This document shows positions 35,890 through 44,644 of a stretch of DNA of 64,000 nt, one piece after another. This DNA is from Deltaproteobacteria bacterium. Its GTDB lineage: Bacteria; Myxococcota_A; Polyangia; Polyangiales; Ga0077539. Location: assembly GCA_947477565.1 (NCBI GenBank), contig CANJUR010000019.1, positions 1 through 64,000 on the forward strand. The letters are read 5' to 3'. The translations under genes were made by a program, and so were the position numbers. Under the pieces are notes generated by a model. The model did not search any database, was not told the DNA's origin, and saw nothing but the letters and a program-made list of their open reading frames with translations. Each line of letters starts with the position of its first letter. Position 1 is the first letter of the stretch.

Positions 35890-37383
35890 ATGCTCCGCTC
35901 CCCGATCATCGCGGCCCTCGTCGCGGTCGCGAGGTTTTCTGCTCCGTCCATCGGGGTGGCGCAAGACCTCAGCGGCTCCTGGCGCAGCACTCGCGACAAC
36001 GTGACCGTGACCGTCCGCGAGTGGGGTCCCGGCTGCGGACCGCGGCCGTCTTCGCGGAGCGGCAGCATCGGGCGCGAGGCGACGGTGCGCGCGACGACGA
36101 CGAGCCTCAGCGTGGACATCGGTGGCCGTACGCTGCGATCAGACCGCTGCTGGAGCGACAATCGCGACGTCGCGGTGCGAAGTACTGCGCACCCATCCCC
36201 GGCGCGTTGGGTGACCACGTGCAGCACACCGGAGGGCGCCTCGCTTGCGGAGCACGCGACGTACACCATCTCCGCCGACGGGGACCGGCGGCTCTCCCTC
36301 CACGACGAGACCGAGTACGAGTGGAACATCGAGGGTTCCGTCTGCCGGGCGCGCTCGGTGATGGTTCGCGAGTATGAACGTATCGGTGCCGCACCGACGC
36401 TGCCCATTGCGATCCCCACCCCACCCGCCGCAGAAGCCCCCCCAACACCACCGGTGCCGGTGCGCCCTGAGCCGCCGGTGCGTCGCTGTGCGCGGGTTGG
36501 AGTGGCGAGCGTGCTCGTGGTGTCTCCCTCACGGCGAAGCCTTCCCGTCGGAGGAAGAACATGCTTTCGCGTCAGAGTGCTCGATGCTGCGCGGTGCGAG
36601 ATCGATGGCGCGGCGGTCGTGTGGACGACGAGGCCTACCGTCGGCGCGGCGGAGACGACGACCGAGCGTGGGTGCGTCGTATCAACGCGCGGCGAAGGAG
36701 TCATCGAGATCACCGCGACGGCAGGCGCGCTGAGCGCGAGGGCGCTGGCGACGGTGGTGAGCGAGGACCAGTATCGCTCGCTCGCGGCGGCGCACATCGA
36801 CGAGGAGGACGCGTCGGTCGAGGCGATCGATCCTGGAGCGGGGCAGTCATTGGGTGTGTCGGTGACGAACGAGAATCCGGCCGCGCGCCCAAACGGACTG
36901 GCGCTGATGGTCGCAGTGCTCGGGGGACTCGCGATGCTGGGGGTGGTCGGGTCGCTCGTGGCGCGCCGCAAGCGAAAGCCGATCTTCAGGAGCGAACCCG
37001 GGACGGTGAAAAGCCCAGTCGCGCCGCTGATTGCGCATGCCGAACAGATCGGGCGAAATCGGCGCGAGGCCGCGCCGGTCGAGGTGCTACAAACAGCGCT
37101 GGACCTTGCGAGGGACGAGCAGCCCCGCCTGGCGCCTCAGAGTGAGTCCGTTGCGCGAAAGCTATTCGTTGAAGTGAAGCGTTGCCCGGTGTGCGCCAAG
37201 GAGTTTCGCGACGAATCGGTGTTCTGCTCCGAAGATGGTGCCGGGCTGTTTGTCCTGGGGACATCTGCCTCGGCTCCTGTCGTCGTTGCGCCTCCCGGTC
37301 GCATTTGTCCCCGCTGTCGGCGCCGCTACGAACCCTTGATGGACTTCTGCGTAGATGACGGCGTGCGGCTGAACGACGCATGA
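35890..37383 (+). CDS. Exported/membrane protein with two C-terminal zinc ribbons
   Basis: About 497 residues. A signal peptide (IIAALVAVARFSAPSIGVAQ) leads a periplasmic beta-rich part with a Pro linker and a second beta domain (VLVVSPSRRSLPVGGRTCF, bacterial Ig-like). A membrane helix (LALMVAVLGGLAMLGVVGSLVA, about 343-364) precedes a cytoplasmic tail with two zinc ribbons, CPVCAKEF...CSEDG and CPRCRRRYE...CVDDG. The layout suggests a trans-envelope sensor or scaffold. No family recognised. The start MLRSPII was preferred over a frame eight codons longer. Confidence 0.75.
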   Translation: MLRSPIIAALVAVARFSAPSIGVAQDLSGSWRSTRDNVTVTVREWGPGCGPRPSSRSGSIGREATVRATTTSLSVDIGGRTLRSDRCWSDNRDVAVRSTAHPSPARWVTTCSTPEGASLAEHATYTISADGDRRLSLHDETEYEWNIEGSVCRARSVMVREYERIGAAPTLPIAIPTPPAAEAPPTPPVPVRPEPPVRRCARVGVASVLVVSPSRRSLPVGGRTCFRVRVLDAARCEIDGAAVVWTTRPTVGAAETTTERGCVVSTRGEGVIEITATAGALSARALATVVSEDQYRSLAAAHIDEEDASVEAIDPGAGQSLGVSVTNENPAARPNGLALMVAVLGGLAMLGVVGSLVARRKRKPIFRSEPGTVKSPVAPLIAHAEQIGRNRREAAPVEVLQTALDLARDEQPRLAPQSESVARKLFVEVKRCPVCAKEFRDESVFCSEDGAGLFVLGTSASAPVVVAPPGRICPRCRRRYEPLMDFCVDDGVRLNDA

Positions 37384-37586
37384 TCAACTTCATCCCAAGG
37401 GGCGCCGCTCCTGACGATCGAAGCTTCGTACGCGCGAACACCGCGCTTGACCCCAGATTCCGCGGATATCTAGAATGCGCGTCCAAGGCGCAGGAAGAAG
37501 TGCCACGTCGCGCGCTTCAATAGTCCGCAAGACCCGCGTCCACCCATCATCAGACCACGCCAGGGCCTCGCACGGGACAGAGCCAC

Positions 37587-39365
37587 ATGAAGATCGAATG
37601 CCAGAGCTGCGGAGCGGCCTACAAGATTGCGGACGAAAAGGTTCAGGGTAAGAAACTTTTCAAGATCAAGTGCAAGAAGTGCTCGTCGGACATCATTGTC
37701 CGTGGCACCGAGGTGGCCGCGGAGATTCCGCGGCCCGCCGAGGACGAGGCAACGCGCGCGATGTCCACCGAGATGGGCGACGAGCCGCTGTGGCATGTCG
37801 TTCTAAACGGCGAGCAGCAGGGGCCGTACAGCGTCCCACAGGTGCGGGACATGCTCGCTGCGGGGCACATCGATCCCGAGACATTCGTGTGGCGGGACGG
37901 CTTCGATGGCTGGCTTCCCATGCAGGAAGTCCAGGAACTTGCGGTGGTGTTCAGCGCGCCGGCGGCAGAAGCAGAAGCGCCGTTCATGGGCAACGATCTC
38001 TTCGCCTCGATCGCTCCCCCGGCGATGTCAGAGGCGCCTGCTCCGATGGTTGCCGCGTCGTCGCCCATGGGCGATTTCTACTCGGCACCGGATCCGGCGC
38101 GCAGTAGCCCCACCACGGGTGCCGGCAGTGGTCGTCCGCTCGTTGCGGAGCCCGCGAAGGCTCGCGCAAAGGTCGGCGGCGGTGACCTGTTTGCTACGGA
38201 AGCGCGGGTGCAGGAGGCGTCGAAGCCGCTGTTCTCCGGCACCGATGAGACCCCCGCGGCGGTGGGCGGCGCCGACTCAATGACAGGTCAACGCAACGAG
38301 AACTCCGTTCTCTTTTCCCTCGCGACGCTGCAGCAGCTTTCTGGTCCGAAGGACGCTCAACCGCAGGCAGGCATGGCCTCGGGTGACTCGAGCGGACTCA
38401 TCGACATCAACAAGCTCGCGGGCGCGCTGAACACAAGGTCAGGCGCGCGCTCGAAAAGCTCAGTCGATGACATTCTCACGGTGGGCGCGTCAGGAGGTCT
38501 GAACTCGCCGCTCGCCGCGCCGGTGCTAGCGCCGGTAGCGGTTCCGTCGCCCGTGATGGTCGCGCCGATGGAAGCGCCACGTCCCGCCCCTGCCTCGAAG
38601 AACATAAACTTCGCCATCATCGGCGCGGCACTCATCCTCGTGGCCGGTGTTATCGGCGCCGCCCTCATCTTCAAGTCGCGCGGGGATAGCGACAACGCAA
38701 ACCCAGTGGTCGCCGCGAACACCAGCCCCAATCCCACGGCGATGGCAGCGCCCACTCCGGAGCCGGCGCCAGCGCCAGCGCCGGCCGCGCAGCCCGAGTC
38801 GGTTCCGCCGCCCGTCGCGCCGACCCCGGCTTTGGTGGCACCCACTGCGCCGGTCGTTCCGCCCTACGCCGAGGCGCGCGAACGAGAGCGTCCGCGTGAG
38901 CGTTCGACCAATACCCCCCCCGCTGTGGCGCGCACGACGGCTCCCGCGGCACCCTTCGCGGCTCCGAGCCCAGCACCCTCGCCTGCGCCCGCGGCCCGCC
39001 CTCGCCCCGCAGGCGGGGGTAGCCTCGATGACCTCATGAACTCCGTCGCCCGCCCGTCGGCCGGCGGCCCCGCACCCGCCGCTGCCGCCGCTTCGAATTT
39101 GCCCGAATTGCCCGCTCGCCCGGATGTCGCCGGGGCCATGCGGGGGGTTGGTTCGGCGGTGCGCTCCTGTGGCACCGGATCGGGTGGCACCGCGACCGTC
39201 ACGGTGGTGTTCAACAGTCAGGGGCGCGTCAACACCGCCAACGTCGCGCCGCCCTTCGCCGGGACGCCCGTAGGTAGTTGTATCGCTCGCGCTGTTCGGG
39301 ACGCGCACCTCCCGCCGTTCTCTCGGCCGACCTTCTCGGTCACCTTCCCCTTCGCACTCAACTGA
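37587..39365 (+). CDS. GltJ/AgmX-like zinc-ribbon + GYF + TonB-like protein
   Basis: A 592-residue protein. An MJ0042-type zinc ribbon at residues 1-40 (CQSCGAAY...CKKCSSD) is followed by a GYF_2 domain at about 65-115 (LWHVVLNGEQQGPYSVPQVR). A long linker precedes a membrane helix (FAIIGAALILVAGVIGAALIF, about 340-360). A Pro/Ala-rich periplasmic stretch leads to a C-terminal AgmX/TonB-like domain (MRGVGSAVRSC to FSVTFPFALN). This is the domain order of Myxococcus GltJ (AgmX), a gliding-motor and focal-adhesion component. No other glt gene is adjacent, so a motility role is inference. Confidence 0.85.
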   Translation: MKIECQSCGAAYKIADEKVQGKKLFKIKCKKCSSDIIVRGTEVAAEIPRPAEDEATRAMSTEMGDEPLWHVVLNGEQQGPYSVPQVRDMLAAGHIDPETFVWRDGFDGWLPMQEVQELAVVFSAPAAEAEAPFMGNDLFASIAPPAMSEAPAPMVAASSPMGDFYSAPDPARSSPTTGAGSGRPLVAEPAKARAKVGGGDLFATEARVQEASKPLFSGTDETPAAVGGADSMTGQRNENSVLFSLATLQQLSGPKDAQPQAGMASGDSSGLIDINKLAGALNTRSGARSKSSVDDILTVGASGGLNSPLAAPVLAPVAVPSPVMVAPMEAPRPAPASKNINFAIIGAALILVAGVIGAALIFKSRGDSDNANPVVAANTSPNPTAMAAPTPEPAPAPAPAAQPESVPPPVAPTPALVAPTAPVVPPYAEARERERPRERSTNTPPAVARTTAPAAPFAAPSPAPSPAPAARPRPAGGGSLDDLMNSVARPSAGGPAPAAAAASNLPELPARPDVAGAMRGVGSAVRSCGTGSGGTATVTVVFNSQGRVNTANVAPPFAGTPVGSCIARAVRDAHLPPFSRPTFSVTFPFALN

Positions 39366-39415
39366 TCGTCGGACGCGATTGACCCCATCGGGGGTCCTTC
39401 GCGATCCTCGCTAGC

Positions 39416-39685
39416 GTGGACATCGCTCGCACGGTCTCGCTCGCCCAGCACGCACTGCTCCTCGCGCTGTCGGTAGCTGCGCCCGCGCTCCTCGCGTCGG
39501 CACTCGTGGGCCTCGTGCTCGGGTTCATCTCCGCGCCGCTGCGCCTTGGTGATCCGGCCCTGACGTCGGTGCCGCGCCTCGTCGTGGTCGCTGCGGTCAT
39601 CGCCCTCTCGGCCGCCTCAGGGGCCGCCGCCGTAGCCCAGTTCGCTCGCTACCTCTGGACCTCGATTCCGGCGTGGGTGGCGTGA
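39416..39685 (+). CDS. FliQ/SctS-like export-gate protein
   Basis: An 89-residue protein with two membrane helices (LALSVAAPALLASALVGLVLG and VVVAAVIALSAASGAAAVA), the size and topology of FliQ/SctS. FliQ/SctS is a component of the flagellar/type III secretion export gate. The start is GTG. The stop overlaps the next gene's GTG start (GTGA), and that product is FliR/SctT-like. The order Q-R is conserved in real export loci and is the main support for the call. No FliP/SctR, FlhA/SctV or ATPase gene is nearby. Confidence 0.72.
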   Translation: MDIARTVSLAQHALLLALSVAAPALLASALVGLVLGFISAPLRLGDPALTSVPRLVVVAAVIALSAASGAAAVAQFARYLWTSIPAWVA

Positions 39686-40389
39686 ACACACTGCTCGCGG
39701 CGGTGCTCGGTCTCGCGCTCCCGGCGCTGCGCATTCTTCCGCTGCTGTGGCTCGCCACGCGCGCGATGGCGCCGCTGCGCGCGGGGCTGCTGACGGCCGT
39801 GGGTCTCGCCCTCGCGCTCGGCCTCGGCGCCGACAGCGGGCCCGCCGCTCTCGATGCCTGGCTGCTCGTCGGCGCGCTGCGTGAACTTGCGATCGGGGTT
39901 GCGCTGGCGGTCGTGCTCGGTGCGCCGGTGCTCGCGCTATCCGTCGCTGGCGCATGGATCGATCGGCCGTGGGCGAGCGGCGAGGGGCCCTTCGCGCGCC
40001 TGCTCTCCCTCGTTGGCGGGATGACCCTGCTGGCCTCCGGCGCGCACCGCGGGGTGCTCCGTGCGCTGGCCGCGACCTACGTATCCGTGCCCGTGAATGT
40101 CACCGGTCAGGCCGACGTGACGGTGTGGCCGATGGCGCTGCGGGCGTTGACGACGGCGCTGTCGTCGGCCGCAGCGCTGGCAGCCTCGGCGCTGCTGACG
40201 GTGGTCGCGATGGAGTTGACCGTCGCGCTCGCGGGCCGCGTTGGACGCCCGCTGGAGCGAGCAGAGCTCCGGGTGCCGTTGCGGGAGATGGCAGCGCTTG
40301 GGGTGGTGGCGGTGTTGCTGGGCACGTTCACCGGGGCGGTGCGCACGATGGCGCTCGCGGCGGTGGAGACCGTGACAACCCTGCGCTGA
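39682..40389 (+). CDS. FliR/SctT-like export-gate protein
   Basis: About 235 residues with six or so membrane helices in FliR/SctT order (ALPALRILPLLWLATRAM, the ELAIGVALAVVLGAPVLALS segment, then VAGAWID, and a late VAMELTVALAGRVG segment). The length is slightly short for FliR. The GTG start overlaps the FliQ-like stop; an alternative GTG lies three codons earlier. Composition is very Ala/Leu/Val-rich, so similarity is partly compositional. The pair lacks the rest of a type III or flagellar apparatus within the window. Confidence 0.72.
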   Translation: MNTLLAAVLGLALPALRILPLLWLATRAMAPLRAGLLTAVGLALALGLGADSGPAALDAWLLVGALRELAIGVALAVVLGAPVLALSVAGAWIDRPWASGEGPFARLLSLVGGMTLLASGAHRGVLRALAATYVSVPVNVTGQADVTVWPMALRALTTALSSAAALAASALLTVVAMELTVALAGRVGRPLERAELRVPLREMAALGVVAVLLGTFTGAVRTMALAAVETVTTLR

Positions 40390-40491
40390 CCGACGCGGGG
40401 CGAGCGGTCGCGAAGTGGGTACGCGCGAGGAGCGGCGTGATAGACGGGCGGGAGATTGTCGGCGTCGATACCCCCCATTCGGAGAACGGAC

Positions 40492-41013
40492 ATGAAGAAG
40501 CTCAAGGTGCTGCTGGATGAAGAGACCATCGCGAAGCGGGTGCGAGAGTTGGGGGCGCAGATCACCCGCGACTACGCCGAGGCCGAGCACCTCGTCGTGG
40601 TGCCCATCATGAAGGGCAGCTTCCTCTTCGCCGCAGACCTCATCCGGCACATCGACCGCGAACTCTCGGTGGAGTTTCTCGGGCTGCGTTCGTATGGCGC
40701 AGGTACGGAAACCTCCGGGGTCGTGCAGATCACCTACGACCTCACGCAGTCGGTCACGCACCAGCACGTGCTGGTGGTCGAAGACATCGTCGATACCGGG
40801 CTCTCGATGCGATACCTCCTCGAGAATCTCGGCACCCGGCAGCCGCGTTCGCTCAAGCTGTGCTCGCTGCTCCACAAGCCAGTGCGTACCCGAGTGAAGG
40901 TGCCCATCGACTATCTGGGCTTCACCATCGACGACCACTTCGTCGTGGGGTACGGACTCGACTACGGTGAGAAGTTTCGCAACCTCCCGTACATCGGCGT
41001 GATCGAAAACTAA
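40492..41013 (+). CDS. hpt: Hypoxanthine phosphoribosyltransferase
   Basis: A 173-residue purine-salvage enzyme that makes IMP/GMP from hypoxanthine/guanine and PRPP. It shows VVPIMKGSFLFAADLIRHI, the PRPP-binding VLVVEDIVDTGLSM (about 94-107), and the base-recognition tail DYLGFTIDDHFVVGYGLDY. The start is the ATG preceded by GGAG eight bases upstream, rather than a frame 12 codons longer. Confidence 0.97.
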   Translation: MKKLKVLLDEETIAKRVRELGAQITRDYAEAEHLVVVPIMKGSFLFAADLIRHIDRELSVEFLGLRSYGAGTETSGVVQITYDLTQSVTHQHVLVVEDIVDTGLSMRYLLENLGTRQPRSLKLCSLLHKPVRTRVKVPIDYLGFTIDDHFVVGYGLDYGEKFRNLPYIGVIEN

Positions 41014-41047
41014 CCGCTACGACCCGAGAAGGACAAAGCCACCAACC

Positions 41048-41362
41048 ATGCCCTCGCGACTCGAAGCCCTGGAGATGATGGTGTCCCGGGAACCCAATGA
41101 TCCGTTTCCTTATTACGGCCTTGCCCTGGAGTACCGGAGCGCAGGGCGACTGCAGGACTGCGTGGAGGGCTTCCGAAAGCTACGCGCGAAGTTTCCTGAT
41201 TACGTACCCATGTATCTCATGGCCGCCCAGGTGAGCCATGAACTAGGCGTAACCGACGACGCGCGACGGTGGTGCCTCGACGGCATCGAGGCCGCGAAAC
41301 GTAAGCGAGACTCCCACGCGATGGGCGAACTGGAGTCGCTCCTCGCAAGCTTCTCTTCGTGA
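41048..41362 (+). CDS. Small TPR protein
   Basis: A 104-residue, mostly helical protein with two to three TPR-like units (PNDPFPYYGLALEYRSAGRL, then PDYVPMYLMAAQVSHELG). It probably mediates protein-protein contacts. The stop overlaps the GTG start of the NUDIX gene by 4 bp and hpt ends 34 bp upstream, so the three look like one operon. Specific role unknown. Confidence 0.8.
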   Translation: MPSRLEALEMMVSREPNDPFPYYGLALEYRSAGRLQDCVEGFRKLRAKFPDYVPMYLMAAQVSHELGVTDDARRWCLDGIEAAKRKRDSHAMGELESLLASFSS

Positions 41363-42210
41363 CCGTTTCGTTCGACCTCGAGGGAGACGCGCCGATCGCG
41401 CGGGACGCCGCCACCGTGCTGGTGGTGCGTGACTCCCCCGCAGGACCGGAGGTCTTCTTCGTGAAGCGCGCCGCGGCGATGCACTTCATGGGTGGGGCGT
41501 ACGTCTTCCCCGGTGGCCGACTCGATCCGGAAGACGCCGACCCCACGGTCGCCTGCGATCTCGACGCCGAGGAGTGCGCGAAGCGTCTCGGCGAGCCCGA
41601 TGGGAGCAGGGCCAGGGCGCTGCACGTCGCCGCGCTGCGAGAGTGCCTGGAAGAGTCCGGACTGCTGCTCGCCGACCCCGCCGTAGACCCCGACGTGGCC
41701 GATGCGCTGCGTGCTGCACTCGTGCCGAAAGAGCGGCCGTCCCTCGCGGCGTTGCTCGGGCAGCATGGGGTCACGCTGTCGTGCGCGGCGCTGGTTCCGT
41801 GGTCGCGCTGGGTGACACCGCGGCAGGAGACGCGACGCTTCGACGCGCGGTTTTTTGTCGCGCCGGCACCGGCGGATGTGAGCCGCGCGCGGCATGACGG
41901 CGGAGAGTCCGTGGAAAGCGGTTGGCTCACGCCGAGAGAGGCCATCGCACGAGCCATGCGCGCGGAGATCGTGCTGGCGCCGCCAACGTGGCGGACGCTC
42001 GCGGAGATCGTCGATGTCCCCGATGTGGCCGCGCTGCTCGCAATGCCACGCGAGCCGTCACGCGCGCTCGAACCCTCAGTCGTGGTGGTCGGCGAGACCT
42101 TCGCTGTGCTGCTGCCGGACGATCCGGGACACCCCGCGGCGACCGCCGACCCGCCGTTTTCAGGCCTGCCGACCCGCTTTCTCTACCGCGACGGAGCCTG
42201 GGAGGTTTGA
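41359..42210 (+). CDS. NUDIX hydrolase (NUDT19-like)
   Basis: A 283-residue NUDIX-superfamily hydrolase. The Nudix box begins GGAYVFPGGRLDPEDAD and is completed, after an insertion of about 25 residues, by RECLEESGLLL, the split arrangement seen in NUDT19-like CoA/acyl-CoA diphosphatases. Likely substrates are nucleotide-linked compounds such as CoA derivatives (inference). Translation starts at a GTG overlapping the TPR gene stop. Confidence 0.88.
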   Translation: MTVSFDLEGDAPIARDAATVLVVRDSPAGPEVFFVKRAAAMHFMGGAYVFPGGRLDPEDADPTVACDLDAEECAKRLGEPDGSRARALHVAALRECLEESGLLLADPAVDPDVADALRAALVPKERPSLAALLGQHGVTLSCAALVPWSRWVTPRQETRRFDARFFVAPAPADVSRARHDGGESVESGWLTPREAIARAMRAEIVLAPPTWRTLAEIVDVPDVAALLAMPREPSRALEPSVVVVGETFAVLLPDDPGHPAATADPPFSGLPTRFLYRDGAWEV

Positions 42211-42341
42211 TCGGGCGGGCGGCGGGGGGATTGATTCTCACGGAGGGTTGCGACATCGGCGCGGAACGCTAGCCTCGCGAAGATGGTCGATTTCCTCCCA
42301 CTGTTGCCTGCGTCTGTAAGCCTCCGATCGACGTCGCGAGC

Positions 42342-43616
42342 GTGACGCAGCAGCGCACCGACCAGAACGGCCAGCCGCTCTTCCTCGCGTCCCAGCTTGC
42401 TTCGATCTGCGACGTCGATTTGAAGACCATTCACAACTGGTGTCAGCGCGTCGATGAGCGGTCCGCCGAGGCGGCGCTCGAGTCGTTTCGCACCGAGGGC
42501 AGGCACCTTCGCTTCCGTCAGTCGGCGGTACTCAAGTTCTTGAAGCGCTGGGGCTACCCAACCCCGGATGCCCTCTTGCGCGACCGCCCACACGTGCTCG
42601 TGGTCGAGGAGAATCAGGCCGCGCGAATCGCCATCATCGAGGAGCTCTCGATGACCCGGCCAGGGGACGATCCGGCCGCTGCGACAGACCCTGGCGAGGC
42701 CACCGGCCTCTGGATGAGCGCCGGAGCTTACCTGCACCTCTGGAGCGATCCGTACGAGGCGCTCATTGGATTCGGAGAACGCGTGGGCGCAAGCGCAGCA
42801 CCCGACGTCGTGGTGCTCGGCGCGGGCCTCGGGGACCTCGCCACCCGCTGGATCCACGCGGCGCGCGGGCGCACCGAGCAGGCGCTACGGATCGTGATTC
42901 TCGACGTCGCCGCGATGCCCGTCGTCGATGGCATCTTCCGCGGGCCGCGCGTTGCGTTTCGCTCGCTTCTCTCAGAAGCACTCACGGCCGCGCGGACGCT
43001 CGGCTTCCGCAAGCGGGTAGCGACGCCGCGGCGTGTCCCGATCGCTCCGCGCGAGCCGATCTTCGTGGCGTCGCAGGTGGCGAGCCTATGGGGGGTGGAC
43101 CTCAAGACCGTGCACGCCTGGGTGGACGGCGGCGACATCGAGGCCTTTCGCACGCCGGGCGGTCACCTGCGCTTCCGCCGCCGTGCGTTGCTCGACCTCT
43201 TGCGGCGCTTCGACATGCCCATTCCGAGCAGCCTGGGGCCGCTGCGTCCGAGGGTCCTCGCAGTGCTGCCCGAGCCCGCTGCCCTGGCGGAGATCGCGCT
43301 CTCCCTGGGCGACGCGTTCGATCTCCTCCCGCGATTCGATTCGATGCAGGCGCTCGCGGACATCGGGACGCTCTCCGCCGGGGCAGGGATGCTCGACGCC
43401 GTGGTGATCGCGCTCCCGGTGCCGGGGCTCGACGAGCAGCGCTGGATTCGCGCCGTGCGCTCGCATCCGGACACGAAGTACGGCCGCCTGGTGGTGCTCG
43501 GCGGCGATGCCGCGCAGCAGCGCTCGTGGCAGGCGCTCGGCGTGGCCGCGACCCTCGACGCGGGACGAACAAACCTCCTGCGCACGGTGCTCGAGCGCGC
43601 ACTCGGCCTTGGCTGA
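42342..43616 (+). CDS. Tandemly duplicated HTH/pseudo-receiver protein
   Basis: A 424-residue protein built of two copies of the same module. Each has a MerR/excisionase-type DNA-binding helix-turn-helix: FLASQLASICDVDLKTIHNW with FRTEGRHLRFR, and FVASQVASLWGVDLKTVHAW with FRTPGGHLRFR. Each HTH is followed by a receiver-like alpha/beta domain starting HVLVVEEN or RVLAVLPE. The receiver domains lack the Asp pair and phospho-Asp/Lys arrangement of active response regulators, so they look degenerate. GTG start. Probably a transcription regulator binding two half-sites with one chain. Confidence 0.82.
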   Translation: MTQQRTDQNGQPLFLASQLASICDVDLKTIHNWCQRVDERSAEAALESFRTEGRHLRFRQSAVLKFLKRWGYPTPDALLRDRPHVLVVEENQAARIAIIEELSMTRPGDDPAAATDPGEATGLWMSAGAYLHLWSDPYEALIGFGERVGASAAPDVVVLGAGLGDLATRWIHAARGRTEQALRIVILDVAAMPVVDGIFRGPRVAFRSLLSEALTAARTLGFRKRVATPRRVPIAPREPIFVASQVASLWGVDLKTVHAWVDGGDIEAFRTPGGHLRFRRRALLDLLRRFDMPIPSSLGPLRPRVLAVLPEPAALAEIALSLGDAFDLLPRFDSMQALADIGTLSAGAGMLDAVVIALPVPGLDEQRWIRAVRSHPDTKYGRLVVLGGDAAQQRSWQALGVAATLDAGRTNLLRTVLERALGLG

Positions 43617-43631
43617 CGCGCGCGTCGCCGT

Positions 43632-44624
43632 ATGCGCTGGGCTGTGGTAGAGCCCGTGGCCTTCATGGCGACCCCGGAGCCTTCGTCCAAGCGCAGTTCG
43701 ACCAGGCAGACGATGGAGTTCGAGCCACCGTCCGAGCTGGCGAAATTCCTCCCCTACGTGGCCGCCGTGGCGGTCTTCGGGGTGCTGGTGTTCACGATCA
43801 CCAAGTCCCCACGCTTCGGCGTGCACGCCGCGACGGTGCTCCTCGCGATCGCTGGGTTCGGGCTCGCTTACGTGGCCTGGGATCACACCACCACCTTGCC
43901 CGAGGGCGATCGGCTGCGGCCGATGCTGCGCGCGGTGACGGTGGCCGTGCTGCTCGCGACTGCTGGGCCCGCGGCGATCACGCTGCACCCTCCGGCGCCG
44001 CAGTCGGTGGTGCAGCTCGCACGGCCCGGAGACCGCGCGGAGGTGACCGTGCGCGGCGCAGCGGCGACGGTAGTGCTCGAGGCCGAAGGTGCGTTCAAGC
44101 CCGACGTGGGCACCGATGCGCGGGCCCAGTACGAGCTCACGGCGATTCGCGGTGGCACCGAAGAGGACGTGCGTGGGGTGTTTCAGCGGAGCAGCGAAGA
44201 GGGCGATCGGGAGACGCGCCGGGTGTCCTCGGTGGTCGCCACGCGGCACGTTCTCGGGGCGATTCGCGGGGCGGGGCCGCTGACGCTGATTCTCGATCGG
44301 TTGCCGGAGTCGGTGCAGCCGCCGTTGCGGGTGGTGGTGCGCGCAGAGCCGTTTTCACAGACGATGCTGGCGACGCTCTTCGCGCTCCTCGCGGTCGCCG
44401 TGCTGTGGGTCGATGTGAAGGTGTCGCGACGCAAGATCGAGTCGGCCTTCGCGGCCGCGATGGGCGTCGTGCTGGCATCGACGTTCTATCTGCACGGGCA
44501 CTACACGCGCGTCTCGCTGCCGTCTGACCTGCTCGCTGCGACCCTGGTGGGTGTGTTGGTCGGCGGAGTCGGCGGTGAGATTCTCGCGCGCATCGCGCGG
44601 GCTGTGGTTCCCGGCGACTTATAG
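43632..44624 (+). CDS. Multi-pass membrane protein, unknown function
   Basis: Up to 330 residues. Three N-terminal membrane helices (FLPYVAAVAVFGVLVFTI, ATVLLAIAGFGLAYVAW, AVTVAVLLATAGPAAITL) are followed by a soluble beta-rich domain (about 130-245). Further C-terminal helices (MLATLFALLAVAVLWV and two more) complete it. The real start may be MATPEPSS or MEFEPPSE, within the first 30 residues. It ends 20 bp before the carboxyltransferase gene, so the two may be cotranscribed. No family recognised. Confidence 0.7.
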   Translation: MRWAVVEPVAFMATPEPSSKRSSTRQTMEFEPPSELAKFLPYVAAVAVFGVLVFTITKSPRFGVHAATVLLAIAGFGLAYVAWDHTTTLPEGDRLRPMLRAVTVAVLLATAGPAAITLHPPAPQSVVQLARPGDRAEVTVRGAAATVVLEAEGAFKPDVGTDARAQYELTAIRGGTEEDVRGVFQRSSEEGDRETRRVSSVVATRHVLGAIRGAGPLTLILDRLPESVQPPLRVVVRAEPFSQTMLATLFALLAVAVLWVDVKVSRRKIESAFAAAMGVVLASTFYLHGHYTRVSLPSDLLAATLVGVLVGGVGGEILARIARAVVPGDL

Positions 44625-44644
44625 ACACCGAAGGAGACGACACG

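Noticed and set aside
39416-40389. A flagellar operon
   Set aside because: Only Q- and R-like genes are present, with hpt and a GltJ-like gene as neighbours and no other flagellar genes.
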